Of a stretch of 64,000 nucleotides of DNA, positions 1 through 8,400 are shown piece by piece. Origin of the DNA: Saccharothrix espanaensis DSM 44229 (GTDB taxonomy: Bacteria > Actinomycetota > Actinomycetes > Mycobacteriales > Pseudonocardiaceae); NCBI RefSeq assembly GCF_000328705.1, contig NC_019673.1:1302001-1366000 (forward strand), given 5' to 3'. Both the position numbers and the translations under genes were made by a program. The notes under the pieces are model-generated. The model saw nothing but the letters and a program-made list of their open reading frames with translations, was not told the DNA's origin and ran no database searches. Within the stretch, counting starts at the first letter, position 1; each line of letters begins with the position of its first letter.

Positions 1-1
1 G

Positions 2-799
2 GTGACGTTGCTGGAGCTGGCCGATCTGCAAGCCAGGCCCGCGCTGTTCTCGACGTTCCTGATGTGGCTGCTGGCCGAGCTGTTCGAGGTGCTGCCGGAG
101 GCGGGCGACCTCGACCGGCCGAAGCTGGTGTTCTTCTTCGACGAGGCGCACCTGCTGTTCTCCGGCGCGTCGAAGGCGTTCAAGGAGCAGATCACCCGGA
201 CCGTGAAGCTGATCCGGTCCAAGGGGGTCGGGGTGTTCTTCTGCACGCAGCTGCCGACCGACGTGCCGAACGAGGTGCTGTCGCAGCTGGGCGCGCGGAT
301 CCAGCACGCGCTGCGCGGGTTCACGCCGGAGGACCAGGCGGCGCTGGCGAAGACGGTGAAGACGTACCCGACGACGCCGCACTACCGACTGGACAAGGCG
401 TTGACGTCGCTGGGGATCGGCGAGGCGGTGGTGACGGTGCTCAGCGAGAAGGGAGCGCCGACACCGGTCGCGTGGACCCGGCTGCGCGCGCCCCGGTCGC
501 TCATGGACACGATCGGCCCGGACGCGATCCGGACGGCGGCGGAGTCGTCGGAGCTGCACGCGAAGTACGCCGAGACGGTGGACCGCGAGTCGGCCTACGA
601 GGAGCTGGCCGCGAAGGTCGCCCCGCCTCCCGCCGAACAGCAGCGGGAGGCGGCGCCCGGCCGGGATCGCGAGGAGCCCGGTCTGGTGGACAAGGTGCTC
701 GGCAACTCGGCGGTCAAGTCGTTCTTCCGGTCCGCCGCGAGCGCGTTGGGGCGCGAGATCACCCGAGGGATCTTCGGGACCTCCCGCAAGCGCCGATAG
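2..799 (+). CDS. HerA-like P-loop ATPase (DUF853), C-terminal part
   Basis: The reading frame is open to the left edge, so this is the 3' part of a longer gene. The GTG at position 2 is unlikely to be the true start, because the P-loop half of the protein is missing. The fragment (265 codons) carries a textbook Walker B strand near residues 41-50 (KLVFFFDEAH). It is followed by the sensor-like region FFCTQLP and an arginine-bearing segment around residues 97-105. This arrangement is typical of the HerA/DUF853 ATPase family, whose cellular role in bacteria is poorly defined but probably DNA-linked. The last 60 residues are a charged linker and a basic tail ending in RKRR. The family call is secure; the substrate is unknown. 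Confidence 0.85.
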   Translation: MTLLELADLQARPALFSTFLMWLLAELFEVLPEAGDLDRPKLVFFFDEAHLLFSGASKAFKEQITRTVKLIRSKGVGVFFCTQLPTDVPNEVLSQLGARIQHALRGFTPEDQAALAKTVKTYPTTPHYRLDKALTSLGIGEAVVTVLSEKGAPTPVAWTRLRAPRSLMDTIGPDAIRTAAESSELHAKYAETVDRESAYEELAAKVAPPPAEQQREAAPGRDREEPGLVDKVLGNSAVKSFFRSAASALGREITRGIFGTSRKRR

Positions 800-872
800 G
801 CGGTGTCGGGGTCGTCGCCGGCCGTTAGCGTGGGAGACAGGTCGGGGGACCGTCTCGTCGGAGGGAACCCCG

Positions 873-1295
873 ATGTCCTCGACCCACCGTGTCACGGCTT
901 GGTTCGCCGCCGCCCTCGCCGTGCTCGCGCTCGTGTGCACGGGCGCGGTGGCCAACGCGTCGGCCCGCACTTCGATGGGCGATCCGTTCGACTGGTCCGC
1001 CACGTTCGACTGGGCCTACAACTCGCCGACGTGGACCGCGTCGACGAACGGCTACACGGCCGTGTCCGTCGTCGTCGGCCACCGGGTCAACGACAACTCG
1101 TGCGCGTCGTTCACGATCCGGCTGGAGAAGCAGACCATCGGCGGGTGGCTGGACCAGGGCACCAGAGCGGCCGACTGCCCTCGCCCGAACTACCCCGTGT
1201 GGAACACCACGCCGGGCACGTACCGGTTCCGGGCCGAGGTGACCAGTCCGGGGACCGGCAACGTGCAGGCGTCCGGCCGGGTCTACTACTCCTGA
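873..1295 (+). CDS. small secreted protein of unknown function
   Basis: A 140-aa protein with a clear signal peptide: a basic start, then a hydrophobic core (WFAAALAVLALVCTGAV) ending near VANASA at about residue 30. A GGAGGG ribosome site lies 8-9 bases before the ATG. The mature part is about 110 residues, rich in Thr, Ser, Trp and Tyr with beta-strand-like alternation. Its two cysteines (near NSCASF and AADCPRP) could form one disulfide. No catalytic motif is visible and I do not recognise a named family. It ends directly against the convergent MFS gene, with stop codons back to back at 1293-1298. Probably a small extracellular beta-domain protein. Confidence 0.8.
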   Translation: MSSTHRVTAWFAAALAVLALVCTGAVANASARTSMGDPFDWSATFDWAYNSPTWTASTNGYTAVSVVVGHRVNDNSCASFTIRLEKQTIGGWLDQGTRAADCPRPNYPVWNTTPGTYRFRAEVTSPGTGNVQASGRVYYS

Positions 1296-2624
1296 TCAGG
1301 TCCGCGTCGGTTGGAGGTCGCCGGTCGGGTCCCCGGAGCCGACCGGCGAGCGGCGGATCCTCATCGACAGGAACGCCGCGCCGATGCTGAGGAACCCGGC
1401 CACGTACCAGGCGGGTGCGTAGTTGCCGAAGTGGTCGCGGGTGAGGCCGGCGGCGGTGGCGGCGATGGCCGCGCCGATCTGGTGGGAGGCGAACACCCAG
1501 CCGAACACGACCGGGGCGGACAGGCCGAACACCTCCCGGCACAGGGCGACCGTCGGCGGCACGGTCGCCACCCAGTCCAGGCCGTAGAAGATGACGAACA
1601 CGAGCATGCTCGGGTGCACCGAGTCCTGGAACAGCTGCGGCAGCACGAGCAGCGACGCGCCGCGCAGCACGTAGTACGCGGCGAGCAGGATGCGCGAGTC
1701 CACCCGGTCGGTCAGCCAGCCGGAGAAGATCGTGCCCACGATGTCGAACACGCCGACCAGCGCGAGCAGGCCCGCCGCCGTGGTCGTGGGCATCCCGTGG
1801 TCGTGCGCGGCGGGGATGAAGTGGGTGCCGACCAGGCCGTTGGTGGTCGCGCCGCAGATCGCGAAACCGCCTGCCAGGTACCAGAACGGGCCGGTGCGCG
1901 CGGCCGACGTGAGCGCGGTGATCGCGCGCTTGGCGGCACCGCCGGCCGGCACCGGGCGCGGCACGACCTCGGTGCCGCCGTACGGGGGCACGCCCAGGTC
2001 GGCCGGGTACTCGCGGAGCAGCAGCAGCACCAGCGGCACCACGGCCAGTGCCGCCACCGCCACCACGATCGACGCCGAGCGCCACCCGGAGGACTCCGCC
2101 AGCGACGCCACGACCGGCAGGAACACCAGCTGACCGGTCGCGCCGCCGGCCGTGAGCACGCCGGTGACCAGGCCGCGCTGCTTGACGAACCAGCGGCCGG
2201 TGATGGTCGCCACGAACGCCAGCGCCATCGACCCGGTGCCCAGGCCCACCAGCACGCCCCACAACAGCACCAGCTGCCAGCTCGTGGTCATGAACACGGT
2301 CAGCCCGCTGCCGATCGCGACCACGGTCAGCGCGCACGCCACCACCTTGCGCACCCCGAACCGCTCCATGAGCGCGGCGGCGAACGGCGCGGTGACCCCG
2401 AACAGCAGGAGGTTCACCGAGACGGCCAGCCCGATCGTGGCCGTGGACCAGCCGAACTCCCGCTGGAGGGGTTCGATCAACGCACCGGGGGTCGCCCGGA
2501 ACCCGGCGGCCCCGATCAGCGCCACGAAGCTGACGCCCGCGACCACCCATGCCCATCTGCTTCGAGTCACGTCAGGAGCGTGCTCGACCGTCCGCACCGG
2601 GGCCAGTGGCCGGACGGCCATCAT
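1296..2624 (-). CDS. MFS transporter, monocarboxylate/oxalate-formate-like
   Basis: About 442 aa with twelve hydrophobic segments in the 6+6 MFS layout and a central hydrophilic loop containing RPVPAGGAAKRA. The loop after TM2 has the expected charged signature (MERFGVRKV), and TM5 carries glycine-rich GVLTAGGATGQL. The overall pattern (FRATPGALIEPLQREFGWS before TM2) resembles the monocarboxylate porter and oxalate:formate antiporter branches; the substrate is unknown. The reading frame extends upstream, but the ATG pair at 2624/2621 is preferred because earlier starts would run into the divergent regulator at 2641. No strong ribosome site is visible, so the exact start is uncertain. Divergent arrangement with the GlxA-type regulator suggests local control. 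Confidence 0.82.
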   Translation of the reverse strand: MMAVRPLAPVRTVEHAPDVTRSRWAWVVAGVSFVALIGAAGFRATPGALIEPLQREFGWSTATIGLAVSVNLLLFGVTAPFAAALMERFGVRKVVACALTVVAIGSGLTVFMTTSWQLVLLWGVLVGLGTGSMALAFVATITGRWFVKQRGLVTGVLTAGGATGQLVFLPVVASLAESSGWRSASIVVAVAALAVVPLVLLLLREYPADLGVPPYGGTEVVPRPVPAGGAAKRAITALTSAARTGPFWYLAGGFAICGATTNGLVGTHFIPAAHDHGMPTTTAAGLLALVGVFDIVGTIFSGWLTDRVDSRILLAAYYVLRGASLLVLPQLFQDSVHPSMLVFVIFYGLDWVATVPPTVALCREVFGLSAPVVFGWVFASHQIGAAIAATAAGLTRDHFGNYAPAWYVAGFLSIGAAFLSMRIRRSPVGSGDPTGDLQPTRT

Positions 2625-2640
2625 GTGCAAGAATCCGGCC

Positions 2641-3609
2641 ATGACGCACTTGGTGGCCGTGCTGGCGTTGGACAACGTCGTGGTCTTCGACCTGGGCACC
2701 CCGTCGCAGATCTTCAACGCCGCCCGCGCCGGTGACGACGACGCCCGCCACTACAAGGTGTGCGTCTGCACGCCCGGCGCACGTCCGGTGCGCAGCTCGG
2801 CGCAGTTCACCGTCACCCCGGACCACGGTCTGGAACTGCTCGCCGAAGCCGACACGGTGATCGTGGCCGGCGTGTACGGCGGCGGTCCGATGCAGGACGG
2901 CACGATCGACGACGACGTGCGTGACGCCCTGCGCGCCGCTGCGGCCCGTGGTGCACGGGTGATGTCGATCTGCACGGGGGCGTTCGTGCTCGCCGCAGCG
3001 GGGTTGCTGGACGGGCGCAAGGCCACCACGCACTGGATGCACGCGGACACCTTCCGGCGGTTGTACCCGCACGTCGACCTCGACCCGGACGTGCTGTTCG
3101 TGGACGACGGCGACGTGCTCACGTCGGCCGGTGTCGGGGCGGGCATCGACCTGTGCCTGCACCTGGTGCGCAACGACCTCGGCGCGGAGATCGCCAACAA
3201 GGCCGCACGGCGGTGCGTGGTGCCGCCGTGGCGTCCGGGCGGGCAGTCGCAGTTCATCGAACGGCCGGTGCCCGACGCCGCGGCGGCGTCCACCGCGCCG
3301 GCCCGCGCGTACGTGCTGGCGCACTTGGACGAGCCGCTGGAACTGCGGGTGCTGGCCGGGCACGTGCGGATGAGCGTGCGCACGTTCACCCGCCGGTTCC
3401 GCGAGGAGACCGGGGTGAGTCCGGGCAAGTGGATCACCCAGCAGCGGGTCGAGCGGGCCCGGCACCTGTTGGAGACCACCCAGCTCGGGGTCGACCAGGT
3501 GGCCCGGCACGCCGGGTTCGGCACCGGCGCGGCCCTGCGGCAGCAGATGAGCGCGCTGGTCGGGGTCTCGCCCAGCGCCTACCGGACGACGTTCCGCCCG
3601 GCGGGCTAA
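2641..3609 (+). CDS. GlxA-type transcriptional regulator (DJ-1/PfpI domain + AraC HTH)
   Basis: A 322-aa protein. Residues 1 to about 170 form a DJ-1/PfpI-like class I amidotransferase fold, with the nucleophile-elbow cysteine in SICTGAF near residue 110. Residues about 235-320 are a double helix-turn-helix AraC domain (RMSVRTFTRRFREETGVSPG, then VARHAGFGTGAALRQQM). GlxA-family regulators usually sense a small metabolite through the DJ-1 domain and activate nearby catabolic or export genes. The ATG at 2641 lies only 16 bases from the divergent MFS start, so one short promoter region serves both, and the transporter is the obvious candidate target. Its TAA stop overlaps the stop of the opposing DUF397 gene by two bases. 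Confidence 0.88.
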   Translation: MTHLVAVLALDNVVVFDLGTPSQIFNAARAGDDDARHYKVCVCTPGARPVRSSAQFTVTPDHGLELLAEADTVIVAGVYGGGPMQDGTIDDDVRDALRAAAARGARVMSICTGAFVLAAAGLLDGRKATTHWMHADTFRRLYPHVDLDPDVLFVDDGDVLTSAGVGAGIDLCLHLVRNDLGAEIANKAARRCVVPPWRPGGQSQFIERPVPDAAAASTAPARAYVLAHLDEPLELRVLAGHVRMSVRTFTRRFREETGVSPGKWITQQRVERARHLLETTQLGVDQVARHAGFGTGAALRQQMSALVGVSPSAYRTTFRPAG

Positions 3610-3776
3610 CGGGCCTTGAGCGAGTCGAGCCAGGCGCGCGTCACGGGAACCGTTCCACCGTCGGGATTCTTGCTGTCCCGCACCAGGAACCCGTTGCCCC
3701 GCAAGGTGATCTCGACGCAGTTCCCGCCGCCGGTGCCGCCGCTTCCGGAGTAACTGCTCTTGCGCCAGTCGCTCAT
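3606..3776 (-). CDS. DUF397 domain protein (56 aa)
   Basis: A short gene I translated by hand: 56 codons from ATG at 3776 to TAG at 3606. It begins MSDWRKSSYSGSGG, has the family's central Cys in GGGNCVEI and the signature VRDSKNPDG, and ends in a short helix with WLDSLK. These are the defining features of DUF397, a small actinobacterial family almost always found next to an XRE/DUF5753 regulator. Such pairs are proposed to act like a regulator and its partner (BldB/WhiJ-type systems); some behave as toxin-antitoxin-like units. It follows the XRE gene by 21 bases in the same direction and overlaps the convergent GlxA-type gene by four bases. Confidence 0.93.
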   Translation of the reverse strand: MSDWRKSSYSGSGGTGGGNCVEITLRGNGFLVRDSKNPDGGTVPVTRAWLDSLKAR

Positions 3777-3797
3777 CGCACGCCCCTCGTCCGTCGA

Positions 3798-4682
3798 TCA
3801 CCCGTAAGTCTTCACCGCCTCACCGATGACGTCCAGGGAATCCGCCGGTGACAACGCGCGCTCGGTCAGGACACCCCACCGTTCGATGCACTCGCGGACC
3901 TCGGTACGACCTTCGACGTAGACCGCGCCACCCGGGCCTTCCGCGTACCCGAAGTCCGGAATCGGTTCGGGCAGGCTCAACACCGAGAACGGGCCGTCGA
4001 GCGCCGGGCTCGCGCCCGCGGCCTTGGGCAGGACCTGGATCTTGATGTGGCTCTGGTCCGCCGTGTCGAGCAGTCGGCGCAGTTGCAGCCGCATCACGAG
4101 CGGGGTGCCGACCGGCCGTTCCAGGATCGCCTCGTCCAGGATCACGTGGTACTGCAACGGGTTCGGCCGGGCGAGGACCTGCTGGCGGGCGAGCCGGGCG
4201 ACCACCCGGCGGTCCACGACCTCGTGCGCCATGCCCGGGTTCGCGCCGTAGATCAGGGCCCGGGTGTAGTCGCCGGTCTGGAGCAGGCCGGGGACCACCA
4301 TGGTCTCCAGCTGGCGCAGCGCCACGAGCGCGGCCTCGACGTCGAGGAAGTCGTGGAAGTCCTCGGGCAGGTCCTTGCGGATGGCCAGCCAGTAGCCGCG
4401 CTCGTGCGCGGTGGTGGCCAGGTCCGCCAGCCACAGCCGGGTGGCCAGGTCGGTGACCTCGTAGGCGTCGAGCAGCTGGTCGACCTCGTGCGGCTTGACC
4501 CGTTGCTCGCGCGTCTCGATGCGGCTGATCTTCGACCGGGACCACTTGCCGGGCTTGTCGCGCAACAGCTCCAGCGTCTGGTCGATGGTCAGCGACCGCT
4601 GCTCGCGCAGCCGGCGCAGCGTCTCGGTGAGCTGCCACCTGCGCACGGTCGCGCTGGCCGCCGCGCCGATGTCCTGCGTCAT
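3798..4682 (-). CDS. XRE-family regulator with DUF5753 domain
   Basis: A 294-aa protein. Residues about 20-75 are an N-terminal helix-turn-helix (LRRLREQRSLTIDQTLELL through SKISRIETR). From about residue 105 onward it carries the DUF5753 C-terminal domain, with the usual landmarks METMVVPGLLQT-like (here LETMVVPGLLQTGDYTRAL), ARLARQQVL and FSVLSLPEP. This is the standard WhiJ-like partner of DUF397 proteins. Family members repress or tune developmental and metabolic genes in actinomycetes. The DUF397 gene is 21 bases downstream, and a 90-aa gene diverges from it across a 71-bp intergenic region, which is the likely operator site. Confidence 0.92.
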   Translation of the reverse strand: MTQDIGAAASATVRRWQLTETLRRLREQRSLTIDQTLELLRDKPGKWSRSKISRIETREQRVKPHEVDQLLDAYEVTDLATRLWLADLATTAHERGYWLAIRKDLPEDFHDFLDVEAALVALRQLETMVVPGLLQTGDYTRALIYGANPGMAHEVVDRRVVARLARQQVLARPNPLQYHVILDEAILERPVGTPLVMRLQLRRLLDTADQSHIKIQVLPKAAGASPALDGPFSVLSLPEPIPDFGYAEGPGGAVYVEGRTEVRECIERWGVLTERALSPADSLDVIGEAVKTYG

Positions 4683-4753
4683 GAGGTACTCCGATTGGGT
4701 GTAGAAACGGGATCCCGGCTCGATACTGCAATTCCAGCCGGCACTCTAGCGTC

Positions 4754-5026
4754 ATGTCGCTCACGCCGGACCAGTCGGAATACCACCAGTTCGTGGCCGA
4801 GATGATCACCGAGGAGCAGCCGCGCCTGTTCGCCGTGCTGCGGGAGTTCGGCGAGTACGAGGACGCCGAGATCGCGGCGTGGGGACTGGCGTGGGAGGAC
4901 CATATCGAGGTGATCGGTCCGCACGGGGTGCGCTTGAGCTCCGATTCAGCCGAACGTGTGGTGCGGCGGTTCTCCCGCGGCGACGACAGCAGCGCGCGGC
5001 TCGTGTGGCTGGGCCGGGAACCCTGA
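4754..5026 (+). CDS. small acidic protein of unknown function (90 aa)
   Basis: A 90-aa acidic protein starting with ATG at 4754, divergent from the XRE regulator. The sequence is rich in Glu and aromatic residues (FVAEMITEEQPRLFAVLREFGEYEDAEIAAWG) and looks like a compact alpha-beta domain. It has no signal peptide or membrane segment. I do not recognise the family. Its position opposite an XRE-DUF397 pair suggests it may be the regulated gene or a third component. Its last 81 bases are antisense to the 3' end of the long AfsR-like gene, an unusually large convergent overlap that supports both stop positions only if neither protein is trimmed. Confidence 0.7.
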   Translation: MSLTPDQSEYHQFVAEMITEEQPRLFAVLREFGEYEDAEIAAWGLAWEDHIEVIGPHGVRLSSDSAERVVRRFSRGDDSSARLVWLGREP

Positions 5027-8000
5027 CCTGAGGGCGAGAATGTCCTGCCGCACCAACCCGAAGCCGTGTCTGTCGGCCAACTCCGACGCCTGCCGCAACG
5101 ACTCCTCGTCACCGAGGCCGACCAACGACTGCGCCACGGTGTAGGGCGACTTGATCCGCTTCGCCACGTCCAGCGCCTCCTCGTGCAGCGCGCGGGCGCG
5201 GGCGTGGTCGCCCAGGGCGGCCCGGATCGTGCCCAGGCAGTTCAGGGCGTCGATCTCGGCGGCCCGTTCGCCGGTGCGCCGGTTGAGTTCCAGCGCGACC
5301 TCGGCGGTGGCCAGGGCGGTGGTCGGGTCGCCCGCCGCGAACTCCACCTCGGCCAGCACCACCAGGGTCTGGCTCTCCGACGCGAGGTCGCCGATCTCCC
5401 GGAAGTACGCCAGCGAGCGCAGCCCGTGCTCGCGCGCCTCGGTGATCCGGCCCTGCCGCCGCAGCACGCCCACCATCGCGCCGGACGCCATCGCCTCCAC
5501 GTAGTGCGACCCGATCGACCGGCACAGCCGCGCCGCCTCCTGGTAGCGCCGTGCGGCCTGGTCCAGGTCGCCGCCGGTGTAGGACACGTTGCCCAGCAGC
5601 ACCAAAGTGGTGCACCGGGTCCGCTCCGAACCGGCCGCCAACAGGTTGTGCTCCAGGTGCGCGGCGGCCCGGTCCATCTCGCCCATGTGGTAGAGCGACG
5701 CGGCGAGCGTGCCGCCGGCCGCCACCTCGCCCTCCCACCACCCGGCCGCGCGGGCCAGGTCGAGCGTGACGGCGCTCTGCCCGGCCGCCGCGACCTGGTC
5801 GCTGCTGCGCAACCGGGCGCTGCTCAGGCTCAGGCTCGCGGCGGCCGCGGCGGCGGTGTCGCCCCGGGCGCGGGCCAGCGCCAGCGCGGCCTGGGCGGTC
5901 GACTCCCACAGCGCGATCTTCATGGTCAGCCAGAAGTAGCCGCGCAGCGCGTCGGCCAGCAGGCACGCCGTCCGGGCCACGTCGGGGAACCGGCGGTCGG
6001 CCACGGCGGCGGCCAGGTTGGCGATCTCGTCGTTGAGCCACCCCATCGCGGTCTCCTGGTCCGCGAACGACCTCGTCTCGCCGATCCGCGCGGGCAGGCG
6101 CAGCATGTGCGGGTAGGCGGCCCGCGCCGCGCCGTCCGCCCCGTCGAGGTACCAGCGGTACAGCCGGCGCGCCGCGGCGGTCTCCGGTTCGGCGAGCTCG
6201 CGGGCGTAGAGGCGGAGCAGGTCGTGGAAGCCGTACCGGTCGGGGGAGAGCTGTTGGACCAGGTGCGCCGACGAGAGCACCCGCAGGCCGTGCTCGGCGG
6301 CGCGCCGGTCGGCGTCCAGCAGGGCCGCCGCCGCGTCGGCCGTGAAGTGCGGTCCCGCGACGACGCCGAGCAACCGGAACAGCCGGCGGTGCGGTTCGGC
6401 GAGCCTGCGGTAGGACAGCTCGAACGCCGTGCGCACGGCGGCCTCCCCGGTGCCGTCGATGCCGAGCTGGGCCAGCCGGTTGCCCTCGCGCAGCTCCCCG
6501 ACCTGGTCGGCCAAGGCCCGGTGCGGCTGGTCGGCCAGGTTCGCCGCCACCACCCGCAGCGCCAGCGGCAGGTGCGCGCACAGCTCGGCCAACTCCCGCG
6601 CGGCGTCCGGTTCCGCCGCGACGCGCGCCGCGCCGAGCGCCCGTTCCAGCAGCGCCCGCGCGTCCGGCGCGGGCAGCACGTCCAGCGCGAGCCGCACCAA
6701 CCCCTCGCGCGCCGCCATCCCGCCGAGCCGGTCGCGGCTGGTGATCAGGGCCAGGCTGCCCGGACCGCTGGGCAGCAGCGGCCGGACCTGCTCCGCGCCG
6801 GCCGCGTTGTCCAGCACCACCAGCACCCGCCGGGTCGCCACCGTCGTCCGGTACAGCGCGGCGGCCTCGTCCGGGTCGGCGGGCACCCGTTCCGGCGGCA
6901 CGCCGAACGCGCGCAGGAACCGCCCCAGCGCCTCGGCGGGCCGGACCGGTTCGTGCTCGGCGAACCCGCGCAGGTCGATGTAGAGCTGCCCGTCCGGGAA
7001 CCGGTGCCGCACGTCGTTGGCCCACCGCACGGCCAGCGCGGTCTTCCCGACCCCCGCGGTGCCCGCGATGGCGGTGATCCCGACCGTCCGGCCCTGGTTC
7101 GCGAGCAGCCCGTCCAGCCGCAGCAGCTGGGCCCGCCGGCCGGTGAAGTGGCCGGTGGCCGGCGGCAGCTGGGCGGGCACCGGGTCCGCCGGTTCGGGCA
7201 GGTCGCGGCGCAGCACCCGGACGTGCGCGGCGCGCAGCTCGGCGCCGGGCTCGACGCCCAGCTCGTCCACCAGCCGGGCCCGGACCCGGGCGAACTCCTC
7301 CAGCGCGGCGGCCTGCCTGCCGTCCGCCGCCAGCGCCAGCACCAGCCGGGCGTGCAGCCCCTCGTGCAGCGGCTCCTCGACCACCAGCCGGCGCAGGTGG
7401 TCCACCGCCTCGCCGGCCACGTCGTGCTCCCGCGCCAGGTCCGCCAGGGCCAGGGCCGCGGCGACGCGGCGGGCGGTGATCGCGTGCACGGTCGGGTGGC
7501 CGCGCACCTCCTCCGGCAGGTCGGCCAGCAGCGGCCCGCGCCACAGCTCCAGCGCCTCGGACAGCAGCCCGATCGCCTCGACCGGCGGGGCCGCGCGGGA
7601 TCGCGCGACCAGCGCGTCGAACCGCAGCAGGTCCAGGTCCCGCACCACGAGCCGGTAGCCGTGCCGGGACGCGCGCACCGCCGTCGGGTCGTCCAACGCC
7701 GCCCGCACCCGCGCGACGTAGCCGTGCACCAGGTTCTGCCACGTGGGCGGCACGTCCTCGCCCCACAGCACGTCCACGATCTCGGCCTGCGACACCGGCT
7801 GCCCGGCGTGCACGGCGAGCACCGCCAGCAGCACCCGGGGCTTGCGCGACTCCCAGCGGACCGGGCCGCCCGCGTCCACCGCCAACGGGCCCAGCACGCC
7901 GATCCTCGGCCCGGCGGGCGGCCAGTCCAGCCCGACCGCCGCCGCGAGCTTGGCCAACGACGCGGCGTGCGGCCGGGTCGCGTGCCCCTGCTCGACCGCG

Positions 8001-8119
8001 CGGATGGTCCGCACGCTCACCCCCGAGCGGGCCGCCAGCTCCGCCTGGGTCACCCCGTTGGCCAGCCGGTGACCGCGCACAGCGCGGGCGAAGCGCGCGA
8101 GCTGGTGGGCGTCGGGCAT
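4946..8119 (-). CDS. AfsR-like regulator: XRE HTH + SARP/BTAD + NB-ARC + TPR
   Basis: A 1057-aa multidomain regulator. Domains in order: an XRE helix-turn-helix at about residues 7-62 (GVTQAELAARSGVSVRTIRAVEQG), an OmpR-type winged helix at about 70-165 (RIGVLGPLAV... PRVLLAVLAVHAG), and a bacterial transcriptional activation domain at about 170-315. Next comes an NB-ARC ATPase with P-loop AGTAGVGKTAL near 355 and Walker B-like RRVLVVLDNA. From about 700 to the end it has TPR repeats of about 40 residues (LGNVSYTGGDLDQAARRYQEA). AfsR/SARP proteins activate secondary-metabolite or developmental genes. The added N-terminal XRE domain gives it two DNA-binding modules, a less common build. No biosynthetic cluster is adjacent, so the target is unclear. 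Confidence 0.92.
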   Translation of the reverse strand: MPDAHQLARFARAVRGHRLANGVTQAELAARSGVSVRTIRAVEQGHATRPHAASLAKLAAAVGLDWPPAGPRIGVLGPLAVDAGGPVRWESRKPRVLLAVLAVHAGQPVSQAEIVDVLWGEDVPPTWQNLVHGYVARVRAALDDPTAVRASRHGYRLVVRDLDLLRFDALVARSRAAPPVEAIGLLSEALELWRGPLLADLPEEVRGHPTVHAITARRVAAALALADLAREHDVAGEAVDHLRRLVVEEPLHEGLHARLVLALAADGRQAAALEEFARVRARLVDELGVEPGAELRAAHVRVLRRDLPEPADPVPAQLPPATGHFTGRRAQLLRLDGLLANQGRTVGITAIAGTAGVGKTALAVRWANDVRHRFPDGQLYIDLRGFAEHEPVRPAEALGRFLRAFGVPPERVPADPDEAAALYRTTVATRRVLVVLDNAAGAEQVRPLLPSGPGSLALITSRDRLGGMAAREGLVRLALDVLPAPDARALLERALGAARVAAEPDAARELAELCAHLPLALRVVAANLADQPHRALADQVGELREGNRLAQLGIDGTGEAAVRTAFELSYRRLAEPHRRLFRLLGVVAGPHFTADAAAALLDADRRAAEHGLRVLSSAHLVQQLSPDRYGFHDLLRLYARELAEPETAAARRLYRWYLDGADGAARAAYPHMLRLPARIGETRSFADQETAMGWLNDEIANLAAAVADRRFPDVARTACLLADALRGYFWLTMKIALWESTAQAALALARARGDTAAAAAASLSLSSARLRSSDQVAAAGQSAVTLDLARAAGWWEGEVAAGGTLAASLYHMGEMDRAAAHLEHNLLAAGSERTRCTTLVLLGNVSYTGGDLDQAARRYQEAARLCRSIGSHYVEAMASGAMVGVLRRQGRITEAREHGLRSLAYFREIGDLASESQTLVVLAEVEFAAGDPTTALATAEVALELNRRTGERAAEIDALNCLGTIRAALGDHARARALHEEALDVAKRIKSPYTVAQSLVGLGDEESLRQASELADRHGFGLVRQDILALRSGFPAQPHEPRAAVVAAGEPPHHTFG

Positions 8120-8288
8120 GGGGCAATCGTGTCAGCGTCTCGACACGTTTGCCGCCGGTATTGCCGATCGTCCCGGATAGCGGGTCGTCCCCGCAGGTAG
8201 GGGTCGGCCCGGCGCTCTACAGCGCTACCACCACCGACGCGCCCTAACGTGCGGTGTGCGCGGATCGTCGAGCGGTCCGGCGCAACGA

Positions 8289-8400
8289 GGTGAGTGGGGC
8301 GCCCGGAGGGGGAAGTGGCGCGGCAGGGGCGTCGGACCCGCGTGACCGCCGTGAACGCGGGTCCTTCCGGTCCTGGGGGGCGCCGGGTGCCCCACTCACC
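8289..8400. terminator. nested inverted repeat, probable terminator after the PH-domain operon
   Basis: Two hairpins are nested. The outer arms, 8289-8306 and 8383-8400, are 18 bases each and pair at 17 positions; the remaining pair is G-T. The inner hairpin has perfect 10-base arms at 8334-8343 and 8355-8364 with an 11-base loop. The outer right arm contains the stop codon of the upstream membrane-protein gene, which reads leftward into this structure. There is no T-run, as usual for actinobacterial terminators. Confidence 0.65.

Noticed and set aside
1111..2735. Long open frames on both strands overlapping the MFS gene
   Set aside because: Arg/Gly/Ala-rich translations without domains; codon bias and membrane pattern support only the minus-strand MFS frame.
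5066..8200. 1044-codon plus-strand frame opposite the AfsR-like gene
   Set aside because: Shadow of a very GC-rich gene: translation is Arg/Pro/Gln-rich with no domain, while the minus strand has clear HTH, NB-ARC and TPR motifs.
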